Assembly (NCBI GenBank): GCA_937927975.1
Contig: CALEZT010000074.1
Location: 1 to 40,620, forward strand
Reading direction: 5' to 3'
From: an uncultured Phycisphaerales bacterium
GTDB taxonomy: Bacteria > Planctomycetota > Phycisphaerae > Sedimentisphaerales > Anaerobacaceae
DNA length: 40,620 nt
Part shown: piece by piece, positions 24,548 through 34,878 of the stretch
Layout of the letters: each line of letters opens with the position of its first letter
How positions within the stretch are numbered: position 1 is the first letter of the stretch
Made by a program: the position numbers and the translations under genes
The notes under the pieces: generated by a model
Seen by the model: only the letters and a program-made list of their open reading frames with translations
The model's database searches: none
Told to the model about the DNA's origin: nothing

Positions 24548-24853
24548 ATGAATCAGACAAGGACGTCCGACGCGTGCAAGATGAGTGATCTGGTGTCCGG
24601 TTTCGTGGACCGGATGGCGCCTGTGCATAGCCAGTACGATTCGCTTGCGGAGGTATGGGAGACCCTGCTTCCGGGCAACTTGCAGTCGCACTGCAGGATC
24701 GGGGGGCTGGGCAACGGATGCCTGAAGATCCTCGCGGACGGCTCCAGCTACATGTTCGAGCTGCAATTGTGCAAGGCAGTATTGCTCCGAGAGCTGCAAA
24801 GGCTCTGCCCCTCGGCCAAGATCCGCCGGATCGACGTCGCCATGGCGCGATGA
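24548..24853 (+). CDS. dciA: DciA-like replicative helicase loader (DUF721)
   Basis: The protein has 101 aa. The region from about 33 to 97 fits DUF721: a conserved Trp in LAEVWETLLP, then NGCLKILADGSSYMFELQL, then LLRELQRLCPSAKIRRIDVAM. DciA proteins load or assist the DnaB helicase in bacteria lacking DnaC or DnaI. Its place between dnaN and gyrB matches that of this family in many phyla. GGGAG lies 5 bp before ATG 24548. It is short and divergent, so the name rests on pattern plus synteny. Confidence 0.78.
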   Translation: MNQTRTSDACKMSDLVSGFVDRMAPVHSQYDSLAEVWETLLPGNLQSHCRIGGLGNGCLKILADGSSYMFELQLCKAVLLRELQRLCPSAKIRRIDVAMAR

Positions 24854-24920
24854 CGAACATTGGACTTGCGTCCGGCACACAAAATGAGTAAGTTTGTGGG
24901 CGAGAGAGGACTTTTTCCGA

Positions 24921-24926
24921 TAATAT
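24921..24926 (+). promoter_or_regulatory. Candidate -10 (TAATAT) upstream of gyrB
   Basis: TAATAT stands in an AT-rich stretch 67 bp before the gyrB start. No good -35 lies at 16-18 bp; TTTGTG is 23 bp away. If real, gyrB has its own promoter in addition to readthrough from dnaN-dciA. Confidence 0.35.
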
Positions 24927-24977
24927 ACAGGGTTCCAGTTCTGCATTTCGACAGGTCTGGTTGGTACTGAGGTTTGA

Positions 24978-27485
<2,508 letters not shown>

Positions 27486-27507
27486 GACTCTGACGATCGA
27501 CAGAATA

Positions 27508-27541
27508 CCGGAGGCCGACTCTCTGACGGGTCGGCCTCCGG
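27508..27541. terminator. Hairpin terminator after gyrB
   Basis: CCGGAGGCCGA (27508-27518) and TCGGCCTCCGG (27531-27541) form a perfect 11-bp stem with a 12-base loop. It is 22 bp past the gyrB stop and lies before the end of the convergent gene at 27579, so it may serve both directions. The T-rich tail is poor. Confidence 0.7.
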
Positions 27542-27578
27542 CATTCCTATCGTGTATCGCGTCCGTTGGCGCCGGCCG

Positions 27579-28580
27579 CTATCTGTTCTGCGAGGGCATC
27601 CGCATCCCTCCTCCCATCCCGCCACCTCCGCCCATGATCCCTCCCCCTCCAAAGCCGCCCATGCCGGTTTCCGTCGGACCGGGGTTTGTCCAGGACTTGA
27701 GAGTCTGGACCTTCGCCGCGAATTGCTCCTGGCTCAGGCTGCCTTTCGCCAGAACGTCGATGTCGGACCTGGTCGTGCGAAGAATCAGAACCGTCGGCAG
27801 GTCCGCGGGTTCGGTCGCCCCTTGTTGCATAGTGGCGCCGTAGGCCCCTCGGGATTGAAGAGTCCCTGTGGACCCTTCATTGCGATTCGAGCGTCTGGCG
27901 ATCACGATGCTGATCGTGTCTTGCGATCCGCGGGTTCGCAGGTTCGCCGCGTGGCGGAGGGCCCCGATCAGAGCGATCTTGAGGTTCTCCACCTGCTGGG
28001 CGTTGTAGGGAAGATCGGACGGTCTTCGCGATTCCACAGGTCCGCCGCGAAGTTCGTTGGCGGTCTGCGACCACAGAGGGTCCACCGAAGAGTCGGTCCT
28101 GGGGAGCGCTTGCTCCTCTCGGCGCGCCGCCAGCGGGAAGTCCACCGGATGGAAGAAGACCGCGCCGTAGCCATCGAGATAGAGAGCTTGCGTCAGGATC
28201 ACCTGCTGCGAAATCTCCACGCCGGAGAGGTCGATCGGGACGGTCCTGTCGATCGCGCTGTCGCCTGTTCGTTTGGCCCAGATCGAGGCCTTGTCGAAGA
28301 TCCGACACATCACCGCCAGGTCCTCGCGGATCTGAGCGATAGCCTCAGGCGCCAGGTCCGGCCCGGGGACCACGAAGGCCGTCCGCGCGACGCGGTCCTG
28401 CTGGCCGGCGCCGAGGGAGGTCTGGAGCCCGAGCAGGAGGTCATGCGCGTCGTCGCGGAACTCTACCGTCTGTGGGCCGCCGCTGTTGGGGGCCGCGATC
28501 GAACCGCCGGCCATTCCTGTTCCGCGGTAGCTGCCCGCCGAGGCGAGCAGGAGGATCGCTGTGGAAATGAACGTTGTCAT
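27579..28580 (-). CDS. Secreted protein of unknown function, paralogue B of a tandem pair
   Basis: The protein has 333 aa with an N-terminal signal-like helix (TTFISTAILLLASAGS). It is clearly related to the product of the gene just upstream: shared blocks are IREDLAVMCRIFDK, LYLDGYGAVFFHPVDFPLAA, DPLWSQTANEL, YNAQQVENLKIALIGALRHA and the C-terminal LRTTRSDIDVLAKGSLSQEQF. The end is a Gly/Met-rich tail (GMGGFGGGGIMGGGGGMGGG). I recognise no known domain; the GYGAxFF-xVDFPL block looks like a beta-rich core. ATG 28580 has GAGGAG about 8 bp upstream. It is the last gene of a sigma-led operon. Confidence 0.75.
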   Translation of the reverse strand: MTTFISTAILLLASAGSYRGTGMAGGSIAAPNSGGPQTVEFRDDAHDLLLGLQTSLGAGQQDRVARTAFVVPGPDLAPEAIAQIREDLAVMCRIFDKASIWAKRTGDSAIDRTVPIDLSGVEISQQVILTQALYLDGYGAVFFHPVDFPLAARREEQALPRTDSSVDPLWSQTANELRGGPVESRRPSDLPYNAQQVENLKIALIGALRHAANLRTRGSQDTISIVIARRSNRNEGSTGTLQSRGAYGATMQQGATEPADLPTVLILRTTRSDIDVLAKGSLSQEQFAAKVQTLKSWTNPGPTETGMGGFGGGGIMGGGGGMGGGMRMPSQNR

Positions 28581-28614
28581 AGGTCGTCTCCTCTTGTGAA
28601 ACCTCACCGGTTCG

Positions 28615-29556
28615 TCAGTAGGCAGTCACCTGCACCCGCTGCTCGAATTGTTCGCGTGTAAGCTGGCCCTTGGCGTAGGCGTCCACATCGGCCTTGGTCG
28701 TCCGCAGCGTCATCACGCTCCTGTCAAACGAAGGGGCGTTTCTTACGGTCGGAATGACTACTCCCGGCTGGCTGCGTTGCGGAACCGACGCCGGAGAAGT
28801 CAGGCCCTGAACCACGAAGGTCACCGAGTGGGCGGACTCAAGGTCTCGGATGTTCGCTGCGTGTTTCATGGTCGCGATCAGAGACCTGCGGAAGCTGTCC
28901 ACCTTGCCCTGGTTGTAGGGTTGTCCCACGGCTTCTCCTCGCAAACCCGTTGCGCCTGGACGCGGCTCCAGGAGCGACCGTTTCGTCTGCGCCCAGACGG
29001 GGTCTTCCTGAGACTCGGCTGGCTTCTCCGGCGCTTGGGTCGGGGAGAGCAGGGGGAAATCCACCTGGATGAAGAACGTGGCGCCGTAGCCGCCGATGTA
29101 GAGCGGCCTGGCCCGACCCACGGAAGAGAACAGGGCCCTCGGACCGACTGCATCCGGCGACGCGAATCCGCCTATGACGGGCTCTCTCCAGCCGCCCCGG
29201 TCGATTCCGTAGGAGGCCAGCACGTTCTTCTCGATGATCCGCGACATGATGCCCAGGTCTTCCATGATCCGGCTCGTCGTCGCGACATCGATCTCCTTGT
29301 CGGGGATCACCAGGGCCGGTTCCATCGAGGGTTCGCCCTCGAAGCCGACGTAAAACCAGTCGGCGAACCGAGTCGGCGCGGCGTACGTCGCGACCCCGCT
29401 GGAGCGGGGGCCGCCGTACATGTCGACAGCGCCTGCTTCCACAACCTGCACCGGCTCCCGCGCCGACGGGCCGGAGTTGGCGTGAACGTGGCCGACCGCT
29501 GCCGTCAGGAAAAGCGATAACGTAAGACAGGTGCGTCTCTTAGGGAAGGCGATCAT
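28615..29556 (-). CDS. Secreted protein of unknown function, paralogue A of a tandem pair
   Basis: The protein has 313 aa with a signal peptide (about 1-26, ending HVHA). Corresponding blocks shared with the downstream gene are IMEDLGIMSRIIEK, LYIGGYGATFFIQVDFPLLS, DPVWAQTKRSL, YNQGKVDSFRRSLIATMKHA and LRTTKADVDAYAKGQLTREQF. The two genes therefore arose by tandem duplication and then diverged strongly. It lacks the Gly/Met tail. The ATG overlaps the stop of the anti-sigma-like gene by 4 bp (ATGA), so expression should be coupled to the sigma module. The function is unknown; export and cotranscription point to an envelope role under control of the sigma factor. Confidence 0.78.
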   Translation of the reverse strand: MIAFPKRRTCLTLSLFLTAAVGHVHANSGPSAREPVQVVEAGAVDMYGGPRSSGVATYAAPTRFADWFYVGFEGEPSMEPALVIPDKEIDVATTSRIMEDLGIMSRIIEKNVLASYGIDRGGWREPVIGGFASPDAVGPRALFSSVGRARPLYIGGYGATFFIQVDFPLLSPTQAPEKPAESQEDPVWAQTKRSLLEPRPGATGLRGEAVGQPYNQGKVDSFRRSLIATMKHAANIRDLESAHSVTFVVQGLTSPASVPQRSQPGVVIPTVRNAPSFDRSVMTLRTTKADVDAYAKGQLTREQFEQRVQVTAY

Positions 29557-30305
29557 GGTTCATTCCTTTCAGGAAAGCTCTGGAAGGGTCGCGGATCAGC
29601 CTCGAACCCTCCTGGTTGGTAGTTGGTGAACAACTGAACGACGTGCTGTCGCGTGCGAGACAGCTCATCTTCGGTCCGGCTGGCCAGCGTTTGCAGACCG
29701 GTGACGAGCTGCGTCTTGTCCTGCACGCGATTGAGTTCGATCTGATGAATCGCCCGTGCGATTCGGGCCAGGTCGTCGGCCTGCGCCTTGTCCATGTTCT
29801 CGATGACTTCCGCCAGGAGACGGTTGGTCACCGCGTTCGAGGCCGCCAGGGTCTGGAAGGCATATCGAGTGAGGTCCTCGCGATACTGCTGCGTAAGATC
29901 CTCTCTGACCTTGAAGAAGCCGTGTGTCAAGGCGGCCTGGCACCGTTGGCCCATGTCTTCGAGCAATCTCTCGCGAAGGGCCGGCTCGATGGATGCTGCC
30001 ACCGATGGAACCAGGGCTTCGCGAAGCTCGTCGAGATCCAGAGGGGCCGGGCCTGACAGCCTGCCGATGGCGAAACCCACCAGGATCAATGCGGCGGCGG
30101 CCAGGGGCGCCGCCACAGCCATGCGTCCCAGAAAAACGTTGCGAGAACGCCTGTTATCAGGTCTTGCGTCCGCAAACTGAGCGTCAGCGAGTCGTCGGAG
30201 GGTCTCATCGACCACCGGTTTGGGAGGTTGCTGCGAGAGGCCCTGTTGCTTGAGTTGAGCGAGGGCCTCGCTCAGAATGTCTCTCTCGTCATTTCTTCTG
30301 TCCAT
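29553..30305 (-). CDS. Single-pass membrane protein, putative anti-sigma factor
   Basis: The protein has 250 aa. The N-terminal about 60 residues are charged and presumably cytoplasmic, followed by one membrane helix (about 66-88, AVAAPLAAAALILVGFAIG). A long Gln/Arg/Glu-rich helical region (about 95-230) is probably a periplasmic coiled coil. No zinc-binding anti-sigma motif (HxxxCxxC) is present, so the role is assigned from position only: the gene overlaps the 3' end of the ECF sigma gene by 17 bp and continues into the secreted paralogues. ATG 30305 is preferred over 30317 because GAGG precedes it and because it starts MDRRNDERDIL, a more normal charged N-terminus. Confidence 0.65.
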   Translation of the reverse strand: MDRRNDERDILSEALAQLKQQGLSQQPPKPVVDETLRRLADAQFADARPDNRRSRNVFLGRMAVAAPLAAAALILVGFAIGRLSGPAPLDLDELREALVPSVAASIEPALRERLLEDMGQRCQAALTHGFFKVREDLTQQYREDLTRYAFQTLAASNAVTNRLLAEVIENMDKAQADDLARIARAIHQIELNRVQDKTQLVTGLQTLASRTEDELSRTRQHVVQLFTNYQPGGFEADPRPFQSFPERNEP

Positions 30306-30816
30306 GGGATACCTCATCGGATGCGATTGTCGCGCCCAGCGATTCGCGAAGCCGCGTCTTGGCGCGGTGCAGGGACACCCCGACGGCGCCGACGCCGACG
30401 TGCAGCTCGCGGGCGATCTGGCGATAGCTCATCTGGCCCAAATGACGCAGGCAGAACACCTGAGCCTCGTGTGGCGGCAGTTCCGCGATGGTTTCTCGCA
30501 GCCGGTCGGCAAGGTCCTGCGCCTCGATCGCGTCGATCGGGTCCGCGTTGCAGTCGATCGGTTCCTCGTTGCAGGCGTCGGTTCTGCGACGGCGCCCGTT
30601 CTGGCGGAGCCTGTCGATCGCCCGCGTCGTGGCCAGACGCACCAGCAAGCCCGGCAGGTTCCGCACCTCTTGACGGCGCGACAGTTCCAGGGCCGTCAGG
30701 AACGTCTCCTGAAAACAGTCCGCGGCGTCCGCGTGATGGGCCAGCAGACGATACGCGGTCTGCCAGACCAGCGGCCCGTACTCCTGAACGATGACCTGCC
30801 AGTCGTGCGTCTGCAA
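30289..30816 (-). CDS. ECF-type RNA polymerase sigma factor
   Basis: The protein has about 175 aa if started at TTG 30816. Region 2 is YGPLVWQTAYRLLAHHADA and DCFQETFLTALEL; region 4 is LPPHEAQVFCLRHLGQMSY and the helix-turn-helix RQIARELHVGVGAVGVSLHRAKTR split over about 135-160. The open frame reaches back to 31110, but the extra about 98 residues are Arg-rich and unlike sigma factors. TTG 30816 has GAGG 6 bp upstream and places region 2 at the usual distance from the N-terminus; it remains a guess. It heads an operon with a membrane partner and two secreted paralogues. It differs clearly in sequence from the sigma factor at 11910. Confidence 0.88.
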   Translation of the reverse strand: MQTHDWQVIVQEYGPLVWQTAYRLLAHHADAADCFQETFLTALELSRRQEVRNLPGLLVRLATTRAIDRLRQNGRRRRTDACNEEPIDCNADPIDAIEAQDLADRLRETIAELPPHEAQVFCLRHLGQMSYRQIARELHVGVGAVGVSLHRAKTRLRESLGATIASDEVSHGQKK

Positions 30817-31176
30817 GAGCGTCCTCGTCGAATCTCTGCGTTTGCTCTGGTTTTCGTACCCGCCCGTCCGGCGGAAAAAGAACTCCGCGGAATTTTTTCC
30901 GCGCCTCGGGTCGGCCCTTCCGGACAACGGCGATCGACGGTTGTGAATCGCCGTCCGTTCCGTACGTATGTCGATTGACAAGGCCAGTTTATTACATCGA
31001 CTGCGACCGATTCCCGCAAGCCGCGACGATGTCACTCGGTCCGCGAAAAGTGCAACTTTCTTTGTCCTGTCGTGGTTTTTTTGCTTGCATTCCCCTGCGT
31101 ACGTTGGCAAAATACTCCCGTCAGTCCCACGGAGGTTTTTGCACTGGCAAACCGTGGGATCTCTTTGGAGGCGTCA
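30817..31176. other. Divergent intergenic region between sigma operon and TPR lipoprotein gene
   Basis: I see no gene in these 360 bp. Contents: an inverted repeat CGCGGAA-TTTT-TTCCGCG (30886-30903) close to the sigma start, which could be an operator or an mRNA hairpin; a TTGACA at about 30974 without a partner -10; and, for the plus-strand gene, TTGCAT followed after 17 bp by CAAAAT near 31086-31114, a plausible promoter. Confidence 0.45.
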
Positions 31177-31869
31177 ATGACAGGCAAACAAAGGAGCGCG
31201 AAGCCGGTGGCGAAAGAGATTCTGCTACATGTGCTCTTGAGTACAGCCTTGTTTGCTCTCTGGGGGTGCGGTGATGGGGTCCAAACGGTAAGACCGGTCA
31301 ATACGATTCCGGCGCCCCCGTCCGACAAGACCGAGGCCCAGTTGCTGGCCGAGCTCGACAAGAAGTTCGAGAACCCTCAGGTGCACTACGATCTGGCCCG
31401 GCTGTATCACAAGTCTCAGAACTGGAACAAAGCGGAGTATCACTACAACGTCGCGTTAGGATTCCAGCCCGCCAACCGAGCGGCACAGGCCGGCGTCGTG
31501 AAGATGAACATCGACCGCGGCCAGACCGCCCAGGCCGAGCAGTTCGCCAACACCTACATCCGCCAGGCCGGGGTCGCAGTCAGCGAGATGCTTCGCCTTG
31601 GCTGGGAGTTCGAGCAGCTCGGACTGGACGCGTACGCCTTGCGATGCTTCCGACAGGCGCTCGAAGCGGCGCCGGACTCCCCCGAGGCCAACCGCCAGAT
31701 CGGGTTTTACTATCTGGGCAAAGGCGATAACACGTTGGCCAAGCAGTACTTGTTGAAGAGTTTCCAGCTCAACCCGAGGCAGCCGGACGTCGCCGGGGCC
31801 CTGGGTCGCCTGGGAGTCGTCGTCGAGGCGCCCGCCGAGCCGGCTCCGCTGTCGACAAGACCGAGGTAA
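31177..31869 (+). CDS. TPR-repeat lipoprotein
   Basis: The protein has 230 aa. The N-terminus has a long hydrophobic segment ending LWGC31, a usable lipobox. From about residue 62 the protein is made of tetratricopeptide-type helix pairs: VHYDLARLYHKSQNWNKAEY, then MLRLGWEFEQLGLDAYALRC, then EANRQIGFYYLGKGDNTLAK. TPR lipoproteins are usually scaffolds for envelope complexes, for example pilus or lipoprotein assembly. ATG 31177 is chosen because GGAGG sits 5 bp before it; upstream in-frame codons lack a ribosome-binding site. A terminator follows, so it is probably transcribed alone. Confidence 0.85.
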   Translation: MTGKQRSAKPVAKEILLHVLLSTALFALWGCGDGVQTVRPVNTIPAPPSDKTEAQLLAELDKKFENPQVHYDLARLYHKSQNWNKAEYHYNVALGFQPANRAAQAGVVKMNIDRGQTAQAEQFANTYIRQAGVAVSEMLRLGWEFEQLGLDAYALRCFRQALEAAPDSPEANRQIGFYYLGKGDNTLAKQYLLKSFQLNPRQPDVAGALGRLGVVVEAPAEPAPLSTRPR

Positions 31870-31921
31870 GCGCAGTGCCGCAGCGGTGCTCGGCACATCG
31901 TGAATGAGAGCTTTTTCGTTG

Positions 31922-31955
31922 CCCCGTGGCGAATGGATGCGCTGCGGGGTTTTTT
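31922..31955 (+). terminator. Rho-independent terminator after the TPR gene
   Basis: CCCCG...CGGGG with additional GC pairing in the stem is followed by TTTTTT. It lies about 55 bp after the TPR stop and 30 bp before the GH28 start, separating the two transcription units. This is the only classical hairpin plus T-run in the window. Confidence 0.75.
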
Positions 31956-31984
31956 CATGCCCGCACCGCAACGGAGAGACCTTC

Positions 31985-33538
31985 ATGTCGCTAAAGCCCT
32001 GGTTGCTCATGCTCGTTGCGATCTGCAGCTCGATTGCCTCCGGCGCCGAGGTTCTCCACGACATCCGCGACTACGGCGCAAAACCCGACGGGCAAACGCT
32101 TTGCACGCAGGCCGTTCAAGAGGCGATCGATGAGTGCGCCGCAGGCGGCGGGGGAGTCGTGTATGTGCCGCCGGGGAAGTTCCTCTGCGGGACGATCGTG
32201 ATCAAGAGCGGCGTCACGCTTCGCCTGGACGACGGCGCCACGCTGCTCGCAACGCGGGACCTCGCGCAGTACCCCTCCAAGGTTCCCGCCTACCACTCGT
32301 TTACCGACACCTATACCGACAAGAGCCTGATCTACGCCGAGAAGGCGGAGCGGATCGCCATCACCGGACGGGGCGTCATCGATGGCCAAGGCGCCTCGTT
32401 CCAAGGGCCTTATAAGGTCCGTCCGTACACGATACGGTTCATCGAATGCCGCGACGTCGTGGTCGAGGGTATAACGATCCGCAACTCGCCCATGTGGGTG
32501 CAGCACTATCTGGCCTGCGACGACGTTCGCATCGCCGGCGTCACCGTCAGAAGCCACGTCAACCATAACAACGACGGCATCGACATCGACTCGTGCCACC
32601 GAGTCCTCATCACCGCCTGCAACATCGACTCCGGCGACGACGCCATCGTGCTCAAGAGCACCTCCGCCCGCCTGTGCAAGGACGTGGTCGTCACCGGTTG
32701 CGTCCTGCGGAGCACATGCAACGCCCTCAAACTGGGCACGGAATCGAACGGCGGCTTCCAGAACATCGTGATGAACACTTGTGCAATCTACGACACCCGA
32801 CTGGCAGGTATCGCTCTGGAGATCGTCGATGGCGGGACGATGGATCGCGTTGTTGTGACCGGCATCACAATGACCGGCGTCGGCGCGCCGATCTTCATCC
32901 GCCTGGGCAACCGAGCCCGGCCTTTTCAGGAGGGCATGCCCAAGCCCGGCGTCGGAACCCTGCGAAACGTCACGATCAGCGATGTCGAAGCGACCGGGGC
33001 CGACCGCACAGGCTGCGCCATTGCAGGTTTGCCCGATGCGAACATCGAGAATCTCACGCTCAGCAACATCCGTCTCTCGTTCGCAGGCGGCGGATCGCTG
33101 GAGGAGGCTTCGCGTTCGATCCCTGAGAACCCGGACAAGTACCCCGAGTACTCGATGTTCGGGCGATTGCCCGCCTATGGGTTCTACTGCCGCTATGTCC
33201 GAGGCCTCAGAATCGCCAACGTGCAACTGCAACTGGCGGGCGAGGACAAGCGACACGCCGTAGTGTTCGAGGATGTGCGAGGCGCGACGGTTGACGGATT
33301 GGACGTTCCGCATTCAAATGGAGCCGCGTCGCTGCTGCGGTTCATGGACGTGCAGAGCGTTTCGGTTCGGGGTTGCACCCCGCCGGCGGGCACGGGCCTG
33401 TTCCTGAAGCTCCAGGGCGCCGCCAGCGGCTCAGTCACGCTGATAGGCAACGATTTCTGTGGCGTCAATGCGGTGACGCAGGTCGGAGCCGACGTGCCGC
33501 GCGGCGCGGTCGCGGAACTGGCGAATCGAACGAACTGA
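31985..33538 (+). CDS. Secreted glycoside hydrolase family 28 (polygalacturonase-like)
   Basis: The protein has 517 aa with a signal peptide (ending IASG-AE). After the typical N-terminal block (DIRDYGAKPDGQTLCTQAVQEA) a right-handed beta-helix runs to about 480. GH28 catalytic acids are present: Asp197 in NNDGIDIDS and Asp218/Asp219 in SGDDAIVLKS. The usual GHG histidine site is replaced by LGTESNGGF, as in some exo-acting or rhamnogalacturonan-type members, so the exact bond cleaved is open. ATG 31985 has GGAGAG upstream. The next gene encodes a tagaturonate epimerase, so the pair makes sense as pectin breakdown plus galacturonate metabolism. Confidence 0.88.
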   Translation: MSLKPWLLMLVAICSSIASGAEVLHDIRDYGAKPDGQTLCTQAVQEAIDECAAGGGGVVYVPPGKFLCGTIVIKSGVTLRLDDGATLLATRDLAQYPSKVPAYHSFTDTYTDKSLIYAEKAERIAITGRGVIDGQGASFQGPYKVRPYTIRFIECRDVVVEGITIRNSPMWVQHYLACDDVRIAGVTVRSHVNHNNDGIDIDSCHRVLITACNIDSGDDAIVLKSTSARLCKDVVVTGCVLRSTCNALKLGTESNGGFQNIVMNTCAIYDTRLAGIALEIVDGGTMDRVVVTGITMTGVGAPIFIRLGNRARPFQEGMPKPGVGTLRNVTISDVEATGADRTGCAIAGLPDANIENLTLSNIRLSFAGGGSLEEASRSIPENPDKYPEYSMFGRLPAYGFYCRYVRGLRIANVQLQLAGEDKRHAVVFEDVRGATVDGLDVPHSNGAASLLRFMDVQSVSVRGCTPPAGTGLFLKLQGAASGSVTLIGNDFCGVNAVTQVGADVPRGAVAELANRTN

Positions 33539-33569
33539 CAAGACCGAGGGCGGAGAATTCCGTATACCC

Positions 33570-34847
33570 ATGGGCGTACGACAACACGAGATGTGTTTTG
33601 GCAAATACTCGATGGGGGTCGGCGACCGCTTCGGCCGCCAGGGCAAAGCCCAGTTGGCTGCTTTGATGAAAGCGGCGCGGCAGGGCGTGGGAATCACCCC
33701 TGTTTGGAACAAATCCAATCGCGAGCATACGATCATCGGCACCCAGCCCTCCGACGTGCGCAAAGAGGCGGATGCAGCGGTCAAAGCCGTCGGCTGGAAG
33801 GGGCCGTACTGGGTAGACGCCGACCACATCGGCCTGGGCAATGTCGCCCGATTCATGGACGCCAGCGATTTCTTCACGCTCGACGTGGCAGATTTCGTCG
33901 GGCGAAGCGCAAGCGCAGCCGACATCGATTCGTTCGTCGACAAGTATCGCGATCTGCTCGGCTCTCATCGGATCGAAGGCATCTCGCAGCCGATCGAGAT
34001 CGACGAGTCTGCCATGCGGTCCATCTCAGGCAAGTACCTCCTGGCGGTGCAGCAGGCCGGCGAGATCTTCCGCTGCATCGAAGCGGTCAAGGGCCCAGGC
34101 CAGTTCGTCACGGAAGTCTCGATGGACGAGACCGACGCCCCGCAGACGCCGGTGGAGCTGCTGGTGATCCTGGCCGCGATCGCCGACGAGGGCATCCCCG
34201 CCGAGACGATCGCGCCGAAGTTCAGCGGGCGGTTCAACAAGGGCGTGGACTATGTCGGCAACGTCAACCAGTTCGCGGAGGAGTTCGAGCAGGACCTGGC
34301 CGTGATTCGCTTCGCGGTCGAGCAATTCCCGCTGCCTCATGCGCTCAAGCTCAGCGTCCACTCGGGCAGCGACAAGTTCTCGATCTACGGCGCGATCGGC
34401 CGGGCGATCCGCAAGTTCAACGCCGGCCTGCACTTGAAGACCGCCGGCACCACCTGGCTGGAGGAGCTGATCGGCCTGGCCGCCGCGGGAGGCGACGGAT
34501 TGGCTATCGCCAGGGAGGTCTACACGACCGCGCTGGGTCGCATGGACGAGCTCTGCGGCCCCTACGCCACGGTGATCGATATCGACACGAAGAAGCTGCC
34601 CACGCCGGAGGAGGTTGCCGGGTGGGATGGCGAGCGGTTCGCCGCGGCCCTGCGACACGATCAGAAATGCCCGCACTACAATCCAAGTCTCCGCCAGCTC
34701 CTGCACGTGGGCTACAAAGTCGCCGCCCAGATGGGCCCGCGTTTCCTGAGCGCCCTGGAGCAATACGAGTCCACGATCGCAGAGAACGTCGCGGCCAATC
34801 TCTACGAAAGGCACATCCGGCCGCTGTTCCTGGAGAGCAGGGCATAG
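33570..34847 (+). CDS. uxaE: Tagaturonate epimerase
   Basis: The protein has 425 aa. The N-terminal GKYSMGVGDRFGRQGKAQL and internal segments such as YWVDADHIGL, FSGRFNKGVDYVGN and LKLSVHSGSDKFSIY match the UxaE family, first described in Thermotoga, which converts D-tagaturonate to D-fructuronate in hexuronate catabolism. Asp, His and Glu residues in these motifs would bind the metal. It begins 31 bp after the GH28 gene, which releases galacturonate, so the two are very probably cotranscribed. ATG 33570 is used, but the upstream GGCGGAG is rather far (about 14 bp); ATG 33591 or 33612 are possible starts. Confidence 0.87.
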   Translation: MGVRQHEMCFGKYSMGVGDRFGRQGKAQLAALMKAARQGVGITPVWNKSNREHTIIGTQPSDVRKEADAAVKAVGWKGPYWVDADHIGLGNVARFMDASDFFTLDVADFVGRSASAADIDSFVDKYRDLLGSHRIEGISQPIEIDESAMRSISGKYLLAVQQAGEIFRCIEAVKGPGQFVTEVSMDETDAPQTPVELLVILAAIADEGIPAETIAPKFSGRFNKGVDYVGNVNQFAEEFEQDLAVIRFAVEQFPLPHALKLSVHSGSDKFSIYGAIGRAIRKFNAGLHLKTAGTTWLEELIGLAAAGGDGLAIAREVYTTALGRMDELCGPYATVIDIDTKKLPTPEEVAGWDGERFAAALRHDQKCPHYNPSLRQLLHVGYKVAAQMGPRFLSALEQYESTIAENVAANLYERHIRPLFLESRA

Positions 34848-34877
34848 GACGGATAGGACCCATGGGACGGATGGGAC
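34847..34877. repeat. Degenerate GGACGGAT tandem between convergent genes
   Basis: GGACGGATAGGACCCAT is followed by GGGACGGATGGGAC: two GGACGGAT units with related spacers. It fills the 31-bp gap between the epimerase stop and the type III PKS stop. I have seen similar GGAC-rich strings as dispersed repeats in environmental genomes. Confidence 0.45.
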
Positions 34878-34878
34878 T

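Noticed and set aside
30817..31110. N-terminal extension of the second sigma factor (start at 31110)
   Set aside because: The extra about 98 residues are Arg-rich, unlike sigma factors, and would run across the divergent promoter region.
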